Below are positions 26,641 to 32,536 of a stretch of DNA of 40,167 bases, piece by piece. The position numbers and the translations under genes were made by a program. The stretch is taken from positions 1 through 40,167 of the IMG/VR virus record IMGVR_UViG_3300043803_002123. One strand, given 5' to 3'. This stretch comes from a virus. Position 1 is the first letter of the stretch. The number at the start of each line of letters is the position of its first letter. The notes beneath the pieces were generated by a model. It saw nothing but the letters and a program-made list of their open reading frames with translations, did not search any database and had not been told where the DNA came from.

Positions 26641-26649
26641 TGATATAAT
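26641..26649 (+). promoter_or_regulatory. TGATATAAT promoter, last exact copy
   Basis: TGATATAATAGTACTACAACG, with the leader carrying a GAC triplet run (ACGACGACGACGACGAAAGG). Confidence 0.8.
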
Positions 26650-26690
26650 AGTACTACAACGACGACGACGACGAAAGGACGGTGCACACG

Positions 26691-27266
26691 ATGACAACAG
26701 CCACAATCGTACCCGCCACCGGCGCACAGGTCGCGTACATTCGCAACCTGCTCGAGCTCCGCGCGGTCGACGAGGTCGCGGCATCCATCATTCGCGACAG
26801 CCTGCCCCTCATGGACAAGGCAGCCGCCAGCCGCACAATCGACCACCTCAAGACACTGCCGGCCGCGCCCAAGTACACGTCAACCAGCTCGCCCTCACCC
26901 ACGCAATCAGCCCTTGCGGGTATCCCCAAGAGCAAGTACGCCATCCCCGTTGAGGAGCTTGAGTTCCTCGAGCTCGAGGCAGCGCCCAGCATTCACGGCG
27001 ACCTGCTCTTCATCGAGGTCCGCGAGTACATGCGCACGCTCTACATGCGCCGCCTCACCGGCAGCGTCGGTTCATTCACGCGGCACAAGCTCACGCACAA
27101 GGACACGCTCGCCATCGTTGAGCTCCTCGAGCGCGACCCGTACAAATACGCGAAGCTCTTCGGGCTGCACTACAGCTGCTGCGGTAAGTGTGGCGCCGAG
27201 CTCACCGATCCCGTGAGCCGCAAGTTCCAGCTCGGCCCCGACTGCCGAAAGGTATTCGGGCTCTAA
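26691..27266 (+). CDS. Phage protein with C-terminal DUF6011-type zinc ribbon
   Basis: 191 residues. The N-terminal part (ATGAQVAYIRNLLELRAVDE, helical) resembles a short domain often found in actinophage proteins. The middle is a Ser/Pro-rich linker. The C-terminus CCGKCGAELTDPVSRKFQLG and PDCRKVFGL matches the DUF6011 ribbon (CxxCG..L.DP.S...G..C). ATG 26691 is preferred over GTG 26682, which would sit on the ribosome-binding site. Probably nucleic-acid-associated; function unknown. Confidence 0.75.
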   Translation: MTTATIVPATGAQVAYIRNLLELRAVDEVAASIIRDSLPLMDKAAASRTIDHLKTLPAAPKYTSTSSPSPTQSALAGIPKSKYAIPVEELEFLELEAAPSIHGDLLFIEVREYMRTLYMRRLTGSVGSFTRHKLTHKDTLAIVELLERDPYKYAKLFGLHYSCCGKCGAELTDPVSRKFQLGPDCRKVFGL

Positions 27267-27274
27267 AACTCGCT

Positions 27275-27309
27275 GACTGCCCCCACCCAAACCAGGGTGG
27301 GGCACAGTC
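27275..27309 (+). terminator. Hairpin terminator
   Basis: GACTG-C-CCCCACCC pairs with GGGTGGGG-CA-CAGTC, eight bases after the stop. Confidence 0.7.
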
Positions 27310-27347
27310 GTTAGCGATACGATACTTCACCAAGGAGGTGACATGAA

Positions 27348-27539
27348 ATGAACGAGAACGCAGCTGGCTACAAGCTCACCATCACCAAGCCACAAGACCG
27401 AGGCGATGACATCACATTCGTCACGTACGTTCGCGCAGACGAGAAGCACGGAGTCAAGCGAATGTACGAGCAGGAAGGCTGCGCCGTCGAGGTCACCGAA
27501 GTAAGCGCAGAAGAGATTCAAGAAAAGCTCGGAGACTAG
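27348..27539 (+). CDS. 63-residue protein
   Basis: NENAAGYKLTITKPQDRGDD, ITFVTYVRADEKHGVKRMYE, CAVEVTEVSAEEIQEKLGD: strand-helix-strand. AAGGAGGTG is nine bases upstream. A two-codon ORF (ATG AAA TGA, 27343-27351) overlaps the start. Not recognised. Confidence 0.65.
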   Translation: MNENAAGYKLTITKPQDRGDDITFVTYVRADEKHGVKRMYEQEGCAVEVTEVSAEEIQEKLGD

Positions 27540-27593
27540 CAACAGCTAGTCGTCAACGCAAGGACGCAACGACAGAGAGAAGGAGAACAGCTT

Positions 27594-27971
27594 ATGTGGC
27601 TATTCACACAAGACGGATTCATTAGCGCGGTAGCGCACCGAGACAAGATCGGTGTCATACTCGTGCGTGCGCGCGACAGGCAGTCGCTCGACTCACTCAT
27701 TGGCTACTGCGGTTCGCCAGACCTGCCAAACGAAATCCATCACACGCCCCGAGCGGACTACCCTTACCGACTTGAAATCGACCGCTCGCAGTTCGCGCGG
27801 TGGCTCGTCGATCAGACGTACGAAATCGACTACGACAACTTCAAGAGCCGAGTACACCACACACGCGGTGACGACTTCGAACTTCCACTTCACCAAGTCT
27901 GGTCAATCATGCATAGCGTCGAAGACATCGACGCACGCCCACCACGCCGTCACAACAAGACGGCCGTCTGA
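27594..27971 (+). CDS. Conserved protein of unknown function (MWLFT type)
   Basis: 125 residues. It begins MWLFTQDGFISAVAHRD and continues with LVRARDRQSLDSLIGYCGSP, HHTPRADYPYRLEIDRSQFA and a YEIDYDNFKSRV segment, a plan seen in a small family of phage and bacterial proteins without known function. AGAAGGAGA precedes it. It ends with basic residues (RPPRRHNKTAV). Confidence 0.7.
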   Translation: MWLFTQDGFISAVAHRDKIGVILVRARDRQSLDSLIGYCGSPDLPNEIHHTPRADYPYRLEIDRSQFARWLVDQTYEIDYDNFKSRVHHTRGDDFELPLHQVWSIMHSVEDIDARPPRRHNKTAV

Positions 27972-28013
27972 GCTCGCCTTCGCATATGAACAAGCTTAAA
28001 CGCTGAAGGCGCG

Positions 28014-28038
28014 AGCGCCCGTGCACGTCGCGGGCGTT
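28014..28038 (+). terminator. Weak hairpin
   Basis: AGCGCCCG (28014-28021) pairs with CGGGCGTT (28031-28038), with G-U pairs. No U-tract. Confidence 0.3.
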
Positions 28039-28066
28039 GTCCCTGTCCCCGAGAGATCGGATACTT

Positions 28067-28756
28067 ATGAAGAACACTGATAGCAATAGACAGAGCCGAA
28101 CGCTACTGCTAGCGTTCAGCATCGCAGCAATCATTGCGGCGACAATCTTCTCAGTAACCTCCTATTACTCGCACAGCAGCAACGCATCCGCAGCGACACG
28201 CGCACCAATCGCGAAATCCGTCGCACAGACGACAACGACAGCTACGCCTGCACGGTTCGATAATAGCGCAACCGACTCAACGACGCAGGCTGACAAGCCA
28301 AAACCAGACCCAAAGCCACTAAACCCAAAGCCGGTGTGGAAATGCAAGAACCAGCTCGCGAAGACGCTCTACGCGGCAGGATTCACCGGCTACTCGCACC
28401 AAATGGCATGGGCAATCACCATGCGCGAGTCCAAGGGACAAAACCTGGACGAGAGTTCGCCCTGGTACTCAGGCGCCCTTGGTATCTGGCAGATACAAAC
28501 TTCCGCGCACTCCGGTAAGCACTGGTGGTCGCGCGGTGCAATGCTCGACCCATACACTCAGTCGCGCATCGTCTACAAGCACATGACGAACAAGGGCAAG
28601 TATTGGGTGCCGTGGGGACTCAATCCCGATGGATCGCTCAACGCCAGCCACTACGGCGGGTGGTCTTCATGGCAGCATGAGAATTGGATCATGGCTCCGT
28701 TCCGTCAGTTCATGAGTCAATACCCGTGCAAGGACACTCCGCCGAAGAAGAGCTAG
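28067..28756 (+). CDS. Membrane-anchored lysozyme/transglycosylase-like protein
   Basis: 229 residues. An N-terminal transmembrane helix TLLLAFSIAAIIAATIFSVT (about 12-31) is followed by a Ser/Thr/Ala and KPKPDPKPLNPKP linker (about 35-88), then a lysozyme-like domain: MAWAITMRESKGQN with the probable catalytic Glu (about residue 120), YSGALGIWQIQTSA (about 133-146), RGAMLDPYTQSRIVYKHM, and GWSSWQHENW. This fits a transglycosylase-type muramidase held outside the membrane by its anchor. It may cut peptidoglycan during entry or late lysis, or exclude other phages. It stands apart from the lysis cassette 20 kb upstream. ATG 28067 has GAGAG nearby. Confidence 0.75.
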   Translation: MKNTDSNRQSRTLLLAFSIAAIIAATIFSVTSYYSHSSNASAATRAPIAKSVAQTTTTATPARFDNSATDSTTQADKPKPDPKPLNPKPVWKCKNQLAKTLYAAGFTGYSHQMAWAITMRESKGQNLDESSPWYSGALGIWQIQTSAHSGKHWWSRGAMLDPYTQSRIVYKHMTNKGKYWVPWGLNPDGSLNASHYGGWSSWQHENWIMAPFRQFMSQYPCKDTPPKKS

Positions 28757-28776
28757 CCGACGGTTACCACAAAGAG

Positions 28777-28810
28777 AAAGGGTCCTCGAGCTTTCGCTCG
28801 GGGACCCTTT
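28777..28810. terminator. Bidirectional terminator, copy 1 of a family
   Basis: AAAGGGTCC (28777-28785) pairs with GGACCCTTT (28802-28810), with inner CGAG/CTCG. CCACAAAGAGAA precedes it. It lies between convergent genes. Confidence 0.8.
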
Positions 28811-28824
28811 CCTTTGCGGGTAGG

Positions 28825-28953
28825 TTAGATGGCTTCGATTCGGTACTCCGAGATGTCGCGGCCGGTAAACCGGGCGAGCTGCTCGCGCATCGCGGACATG
28901 ACCTCGCGTGAGCCGCGGCCAAGAACGTCGCCCTTGAGGGTGAGTGCGTACAT
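28825..28953 (-). CDS. 42-residue protein, minus strand
   Basis: YALTLKGDVLGRGSREVMSA ... LARFTGRDISEYRIEAI. Start ATG 28953 has CGGAGGA upstream and a leader CACAACGACGAACAACGGAG like those of the plus-strand cassettes. Function unknown. Confidence 0.6.
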   Translation of the reverse strand: MYALTLKGDVLGRGSREVMSAMREQLARFTGRDISEYRIEAI

Positions 28954-28995
28954 GTTGTCCTCCGTTGTTCGTCGTTGTGGCTTGCTGATGTTTCT

Positions 28996-29004
28996 ATTAT
29001 ACTC
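28996..29004 (-). promoter_or_regulatory. Minus-strand promoter GAGTATAAT
   Basis: On the minus strand CAGAGTATAATAGAAACATC, 42 bases before ATG 28953. TATAAT without the extended TG. Confidence 0.6.
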
Positions 29005-29077
29005 TGTCTGAACTCCAAAGTAAACCAGAATTGCCAAAAAACTTGAGTTGTTATCTCTCTGTTACTAACCACAAAGA

Positions 29078-29107
29078 GAAGGGGCGGAGCTTTCGCCCCG
29101 CCCCTTC
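29078..29107. terminator. Terminator, copy 2 of a family
   Basis: GAAGGGGCGG (29078-29087) pairs with CCGCCCCTTC (29098-29107). CCACAAAGAGAA flanks it as at 28767-28778. It ends the minus-strand gene at 29122. Confidence 0.7.
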
Positions 29108-29121
29108 GCCCTGCGGCAAGC

Positions 29122-29307
29122 TTACCAGAGCTGGATGCCATTGATTCGCTGCCAGCCGAGCTCCTCGACCTCGCGGAGGACTGAGCTCACCGAATGAACA
29201 CCGGCCGCCTCGATCTTCGCGACGTCGCCCCAGCGATCGAAGCCCCAGATCGTGACGTTGTAGAGGCTCGCCTTCGTGGCGGCCGGCTGGCTGGTGGTCT
29301 GTGCCAT
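29122..29307 (-). CDS. 61-residue protein, minus strand
   Basis: AQTTSQPAATKASLYNVTIW then GFDRWGDVAKIEAAGVHSVS and SVLREVEELGWQRINGIQLW: strand-helix-strand, similar in plan to the TGE-hairpin family but without the TGE turn. The leader CCCAACGACGAAAGGACAGG is nearly identical to that of the plus-strand gene at 19129, so this is the block's cassette on the opposite strand. Confidence 0.65.
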   Translation of the reverse strand: MAQTTSQPAATKASLYNVTIWGFDRWGDVAKIEAAGVHSVSSVLREVEELGWQRINGIQLW

Positions 29308-29346
29308 GGTCCTGTCCTTTCGTCGTTGGGCCGTGCTGATAGAACT

Positions 29347-29355
29347 ATTATACCA
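29347..29355 (-). promoter_or_regulatory. Minus-strand extended -10 TGGTATAAT
   Basis: On the minus strand CATGGTATAATAGTTCTATC: TGn-TATAAT-AG followed by the standard leader. Confidence 0.7.
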
Positions 29356-29442
29356 TGACTCGAGTTCAAGCTCGCACTCAGCCGGCCACAGTTACCAAAC
29401 CGTTACTCAGCTTCACAAAGCCTCACCAAGCTCGAGTGACCG

Positions 29443-29448
29443 TATAAT
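29443..29448 (+). promoter_or_regulatory. -10 box TATAAT
   Basis: TGACCGTATAATCTG, about 44 bases before GTG 29492. No TGn directly before TATAAT and no clear -35. Confidence 0.5.
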
Positions 29449-29491
29449 CTGAAGCAATAGCAGTACGGTAACCAGAGAGGACACTCGAACC

Positions 29492-29758
29492 GTGGCAACC
29501 CCTAAGGCATCCAAGCCTGCCGCCAAGAAGCCGGCCGCCAAGAAGCCAGCTCCCAAGAAGGCAGCAGCAGCCAAGCCAGCAGCTAAGAAGCCTGCGGCAA
29601 AGAAACCAGCAGCTAAGAAGCCAGCCGCCACCAAGAAGGCAGCCGCGCCTCGCAAGGCAACAGCTAAGAAGGCAGCAGCTCCAGCTCCAATCGAGCCCAA
29701 GCCCACTGGGCGCATGCGGCAGACCTGGAACAAAGTTCGAGCATACCTCGGTTTCTAG
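29492..29758 (+). CDS. Histone H1-like Lys/Ala/Pro-repeat protein
   Basis: 88 residues, largely tandem PAAKK units (at least eight) from residue 8 to about 64, then RMRQTWNKVRAYLGF. Such tails occur in actinobacterial HU and in eukaryote-type H1; they bind DNA without sequence preference. The C-terminal hydrophobic helix may be a separate anchor. It may compact phage DNA or alter host nucleoid structure. It has its own promoter, with GAGAGGA upstream. Confidence 0.75.
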   Translation: MATPKASKPAAKKPAAKKPAPKKAAAAKPAAKKPAAKKPAAKKPAATKKAAAPRKATAKKAAAPAPIEPKPTGRMRQTWNKVRAYLGF

Positions 29759-29815
29759 CTCGATACCATCAACAACGAACGCACCGACACCGCCGACGAG
29801 AGTGAGCAAGCGCGG

Positions 29816-30343
29816 ATGAACGAGCACACCACAGACCAGACTGAGGCTGCGGCTGAGGTCGAGGCTGACGCGGTTGAGGTAGGGCGACCCCAGCCTCGCA
29901 TCAAGCACAGGCCTGACCCACAGCCCGTGGACACCCAGGACCCCGACCCAGCTCTTGAGGTCGACGGTGAGCCGGAGCCCCACGAGTCGGCGCCTGCGCC
30001 TGAATCACAGTCGCAGCCTCAGTCTCTAGCTAGCGACGCCGACGACAATGCGGTATACGCAGCTGCGGTGACTGGAAGTCGCGACAACGTGTACCTCGAC
30101 AAGTGCATCGTCAAGAACCTCTATAACCGTAAGAGCCTCACCGTTCATCATCTGCAGCGTCGCCTGTACCAGCTCGGCTTCACGCAGGCCGCTGACGACA
30201 GAGACGGGTACTATGGCAATCTGACCATTGGCGCCGTAGCCGCCTTCCAAGCAGCCATTGGTCTCGAGGAGACAGGCATCGTCGACGAGGAAACATTCCA
30301 GGCGATCTTCAAGGGCGACCCGATCGTGGTCGTCCACGTCTAA
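29816..30343 (+). CDS. Peptidoglycan-binding-domain protein
   Basis: 175 residues. The first 85 are acidic, Pro-rich and probably disordered (TDQTEAAAEVEADAVEVGRP, DPDPALEVDGEPEPHESAPA). The second half is a PG_binding_1 domain: LTVHHLQRRLYQLGF, then GYYGNLTIGAVAAFQAAIGL and DEETFQAIF. No catalytic domain or signal peptide is seen. It might bind the cell wall as part of a virion or with the muramidase at 28067. A strong terminator follows. Confidence 0.7.
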   Translation: MNEHTTDQTEAAAEVEADAVEVGRPQPRIKHRPDPQPVDTQDPDPALEVDGEPEPHESAPAPESQSQPQSLASDADDNAVYAAAVTGSRDNVYLDKCIVKNLYNRKSLTVHHLQRRLYQLGFTQAADDRDGYYGNLTIGAVAAFQAAIGLEETGIVDEETFQAIFKGDPIVVVHV

Positions 30344-30366
30344 CACCAGCAAACCAGCACACAACG

Positions 30367-30402
30367 AAGTGGCATCCACCGGGGGTGGGTGCCACTTTGC
30401 TA
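30367..30402 (+). terminator. Intrinsic terminator
   Basis: AAGTGGCATCCACC pairs with GGTGGGTGCCACTT (one G-U pair), with a short G loop and a TTTGCT tail. It ends the rightward accessory genes. Confidence 0.8.
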
Positions 30403-30569
30403 TTAGCCCATGGCACGCGCACTTAGTCTAGCACTAACGTAGCTGCACCCAATCGACTACACCCAGCTACTACACACAAGCAACCTGACAAGCTCAACTA
30501 AACCTAGCCATCAAACCAGGCGCAAGGCACAAGCCAAGGCAAGGACTAGTACTAGACTAATAGCCAGGC

Positions 30570-30591
30570 AGGTGGCAGGAAGGTGGCAGGA
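30570..30591. repeat. Tandem 11-bp repeat
   Basis: AGGTGGCAGGA twice in a row, followed by degenerate AGGTAGGCAGGCAGGT. Confidence 0.7.
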
Positions 30592-30639
30592 AGGTAGGCA
30601 GGCAGGTCGACCAGCTCGCCACTAGAATTCATCAATGGA

Positions 30640-30681
30640 AAAACTTATAAGAAAACTTAGATAAGTTTTCTTATAAGTTTT
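30640..30681. repeat. 42-bp AT-rich palindrome
   Basis: Arms 30640-30659 and 30662-30681 are perfect reverse complements (core CTTATAAGAAAACTTA) around GA. TAAGTTTTCTTA occurs twice in direct order in and after the right arm. It has no terminator-like context on either side. Confidence 0.85.
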
Positions 30682-30853
30682 CTTAAGTGCAGGAGGCCGC
30701 TACTTTTTAGAAGTGTTTTCTTATCGCCTCAAAATATACAATATCGCTCTCTCACGCCAAAGCCACTTAACCTAAACCTACTCTTCGTCCCCCTCTTTGT
30801 ACAACTCTTCGTCACCGCGTCGATGTTCGCCTGTGTACACTGCGCGCCCGGAG

Positions 30854-30862
30854 TGATATAGT
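30854..30862 (+). promoter_or_regulatory. Extended -10 TGATATAGT, leaderless
   Basis: TGATATAGT lies six bases before GTG 30869: the block's promoter with one change, without a leader. Confidence 0.6.
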
Positions 30863-30868
30863 GACTCG

Positions 30869-31381
30869 GTGATCGAGCGCACCCGCACATCTGCACGCCG
30901 TGCGCCGCTACCAACCTCCGAGTGCGAAGTTCTCGCCGCGCTGTCAAGCGACGGACTGCACGCGCGTGTTCGCGCGCTGTACGAGGCGGGCTGGTCGTTG
31001 AGCAGTATCGGTGACGCGTTTTCTCCGCCGCGAGCTCGCACCACCGTGCGCTCCTGGATCAACGCGTGCACACTCCCTGTTGAGGATCTTCCGCTTGTCG
31101 CCGCTCCTCCGCCTCCTTCGCCGTCATCCTCTCAGCCTGTGCCGTCTCGTGCGCGTTCTCTTGCACCGGGTATTCCTGAGCACGCGCGGCAGCGAATTGC
31201 AGCTTTAGCTCCCGTGGCGCGTCGGTATCGGGCGCGGACGAATCCGAATTCGCCAATCGGGCAGGCGCACGCGGATCTGACCGCGCTGTGTCGGGAGCTT
31301 CACTCGCATGGCGTGCCGATTCGCGCGCTCGCGAACGCGGCTGGCGTGACGTACCGCGCGATGTCTGTTCGAGTCAAGTAA
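30869..31381 (+). CDS. DNA-binding helix-turn-helix protein at the start of the head module
   Basis: 170 residues. The first HTH is LYEAGWSLSSIGDAFSPPRA followed by RTTVRSWIN (about 39-67). A Pro/Ser-rich linker follows (APPPPSPSSSQPVPSRARSL), then a second HTH near the end (LHSHGVPIRALANAAGVTYR, about 146-165). With its place just before the portal genes this could be a small terminase or a late-gene regulator. No ATPase follows. Leaderless by promoter spacing. Confidence 0.6.
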   Translation: MIERTRTSARRAPLPTSECEVLAALSSDGLHARVRALYEAGWSLSSIGDAFSPPRARTTVRSWINACTLPVEDLPLVAAPPPPSPSSSQPVPSRARSLAPGIPEHARQRIAALAPVARRYRARTNPNSPIGQAHADLTALCRELHSHGVPIRALANAAGVTYRAMSVRVK

Positions 31382-31446
31382 TTTAGTAAGACAAGCAGTA
31401 TGCCTCGCGCCTCCGCGCGAATGAACCGGAAAGGGAGCGCCCAGAG

Positions 31447-31767
31447 ATGTCAACGCTCGAGGAGGCCGATTTCGGAGTGATCGTGTGGACGAATCCTCGA
31501 GCGGCGTTCTCGTCTCGTGCTCGGTACCTGGTCGCGGTGACGGGTGAGCGTACGGGTCGCCCTCTTGCTCGTCCGCTCGTCGCGCTTCGCCGCGAGCCAT
31601 CAACGGCTGGCTGCGCGGTGATGTTGTCCGGTGATGACGTCTCATACTGGTTGAACGCGAACGCGGCGGGTGTCGCGCTGGCGACTGAGTCCCGTCCGGT
31701 GATTGTTCCGATTCCTCTTGCTCGAGCGTTTCTCGGGTGGGAGATGTTTGAGATCTCGAGCAAGTGA
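31447..31767 (+). CDS. Protein of unknown function, head module
   Basis: 106 residues, beta-rich (FGVIVWTNPRAAFSSRARYL, TAGCAVMLSGDDVSYWLNAN, RPVIVPIPLARAFLGWEMFE). AAAGGGAG lies upstream. It sits in a compact run of genes toward the portal. Not recognised. Confidence 0.6.
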   Translation: MSTLEEADFGVIVWTNPRAAFSSRARYLVAVTGERTGRPLARPLVALRREPSTAGCAVMLSGDDVSYWLNANAAGVALATESRPVIVPIPLARAFLGWEMFEISSK

Positions 31768-31771
31768 GCGG

Positions 31772-32158
31772 GTGCCTGCGGTGAAGGTTGTGTCCGACGT
31801 GTTTCCGGCGATTGTTGTCGCGGCTCCGTCTGGCTCCTTTGGCGATTACACGTTGCTGGGCACGGGTTCTTCGCGCCCTTCCGGTGCGATGGGCGTTGAT
31901 CGTGCGCGGATCATCGTGTTCGAGGAGCTGGTGCTTGTCGCGGTTGACGGCGTTGCGGGCAACGGGCCGCAGCTCGTGTTTCGTGAGGGTGTGCGCGCGG
32001 TGAATCTTTCTGGTTCCCGTGACGTTGATTCTCAGCTCTTGACGGAGTCTGGTAAGGGTCTCGCGTTTCGCCGGCAGGATAATTGCGGCTGTGGCAGCCG
32101 GCTACGCGCGTGGAATCCGTATAAGACGCTCAACTCGATTAAGGACCCAACATTGTGA
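31772..32158 (+). CDS. Protein of unknown function with CGC motif
   Basis: 128 residues from GTG 31772 (GTG 31781 is equally possible). Beta-rich, ending with DNCGCGSRLRAWNPYKTLNS, a Cys pair with a basic/aromatic tail that I have an impression of from other phage proteins. Its stop overlaps the next start (GTGA). Confidence 0.6.
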   Translation: MPAVKVVSDVFPAIVVAAPSGSFGDYTLLGTGSSRPSGAMGVDRARIIVFEELVLVAVDGVAGNGPQLVFREGVRAVNLSGSRDVDSQLLTESGKGLAFRRQDNCGCGSRLRAWNPYKTLNSIKDPTL

Positions 32159-32478
32159 TCACAGGTTATTCGTCCGATTGGACGCCGATCTATTACTTGA
32201 CCGCGCTCGTGATTTTCGGTCTTGCCGGATATCGCATCACGCGGTTGTTACTCTGGGATCACGTTCTTGACGGGTTTCGGGAATGGCTATGGCGGCATCG
32301 CCCGCCGGAGCGCGGAGGGATCGGCTATTTGTTCACGTGCCCGTGGTGCACGGGTTTCTGGGTCTCATCACTTCTCGTGATCGCCTATATTATGGTTCCA
32401 GGGCCAACCACGGTTGTCGCGGTAGTTTTCGCGATCAGCGCGGTGATTGGTTTGCTGGCCGCGCGTGACGGTTCATAG
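32155..32478 (+). CDS. DUF1360-like membrane protein
   Basis: 107 residues. Hydrophobic helix YYLTALVIFGLAGYRITRLL, then YLFTCPWCTGFWVSSLLVIA with the DUF1360 CpWC.GfW pattern (about 60-72), and a third hydrophobic segment TTVVAVVFAISAVIGLLAAR. The DUF has no established function; copies occur in actinobacteria and their phages, often near head genes. Two to three membrane passes. Confidence 0.75.
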   Translation: MITGYSSDWTPIYYLTALVIFGLAGYRITRLLLWDHVLDGFREWLWRHRPPERGGIGYLFTCPWCTGFWVSSLLVIAYIMVPGPTTVVAVVFAISAVIGLLAARDGS

Positions 32479-32536
32479 TATGAGCATGAACCGCCTCGCT
32501 CCGTTCCTGCACGTGACGACGACAAGGAGCTAGTTC

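Larger units (their letters stand above)
30403..30853. other. Non-coding gap before the head module
   Basis: About 450 bases without a credible gene. It contains TTAGTCTAG/CTAGACTAA inverted arms (30423-30431/30552-30560), a tandem 11-mer AGGTGGCAGGA (30570-30591), the 42-bp palindrome at 30640-30681, and TAAGTTTTCTTA-type repeats to about 30735. The palindromic part is strongly AT-rich against GC-rich neighbours. A cos/pac region, replication origin or chromosome-end site is possible. Confidence 0.5.

Noticed and set aside
10037-26649. The regularly recurring 20-mer as a CRISPR array
   Set aside because: The copies are separated by whole genes of varied length and each is followed by a start codon. 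They are promoters and leaders, not repeat-spacer units.
30640-30681. A confirmed protelomerase (hairpin-telomere) site
   Set aside because: The palindrome fits in form only. No protelomerase or parA/repA-like gene is visible in the window.
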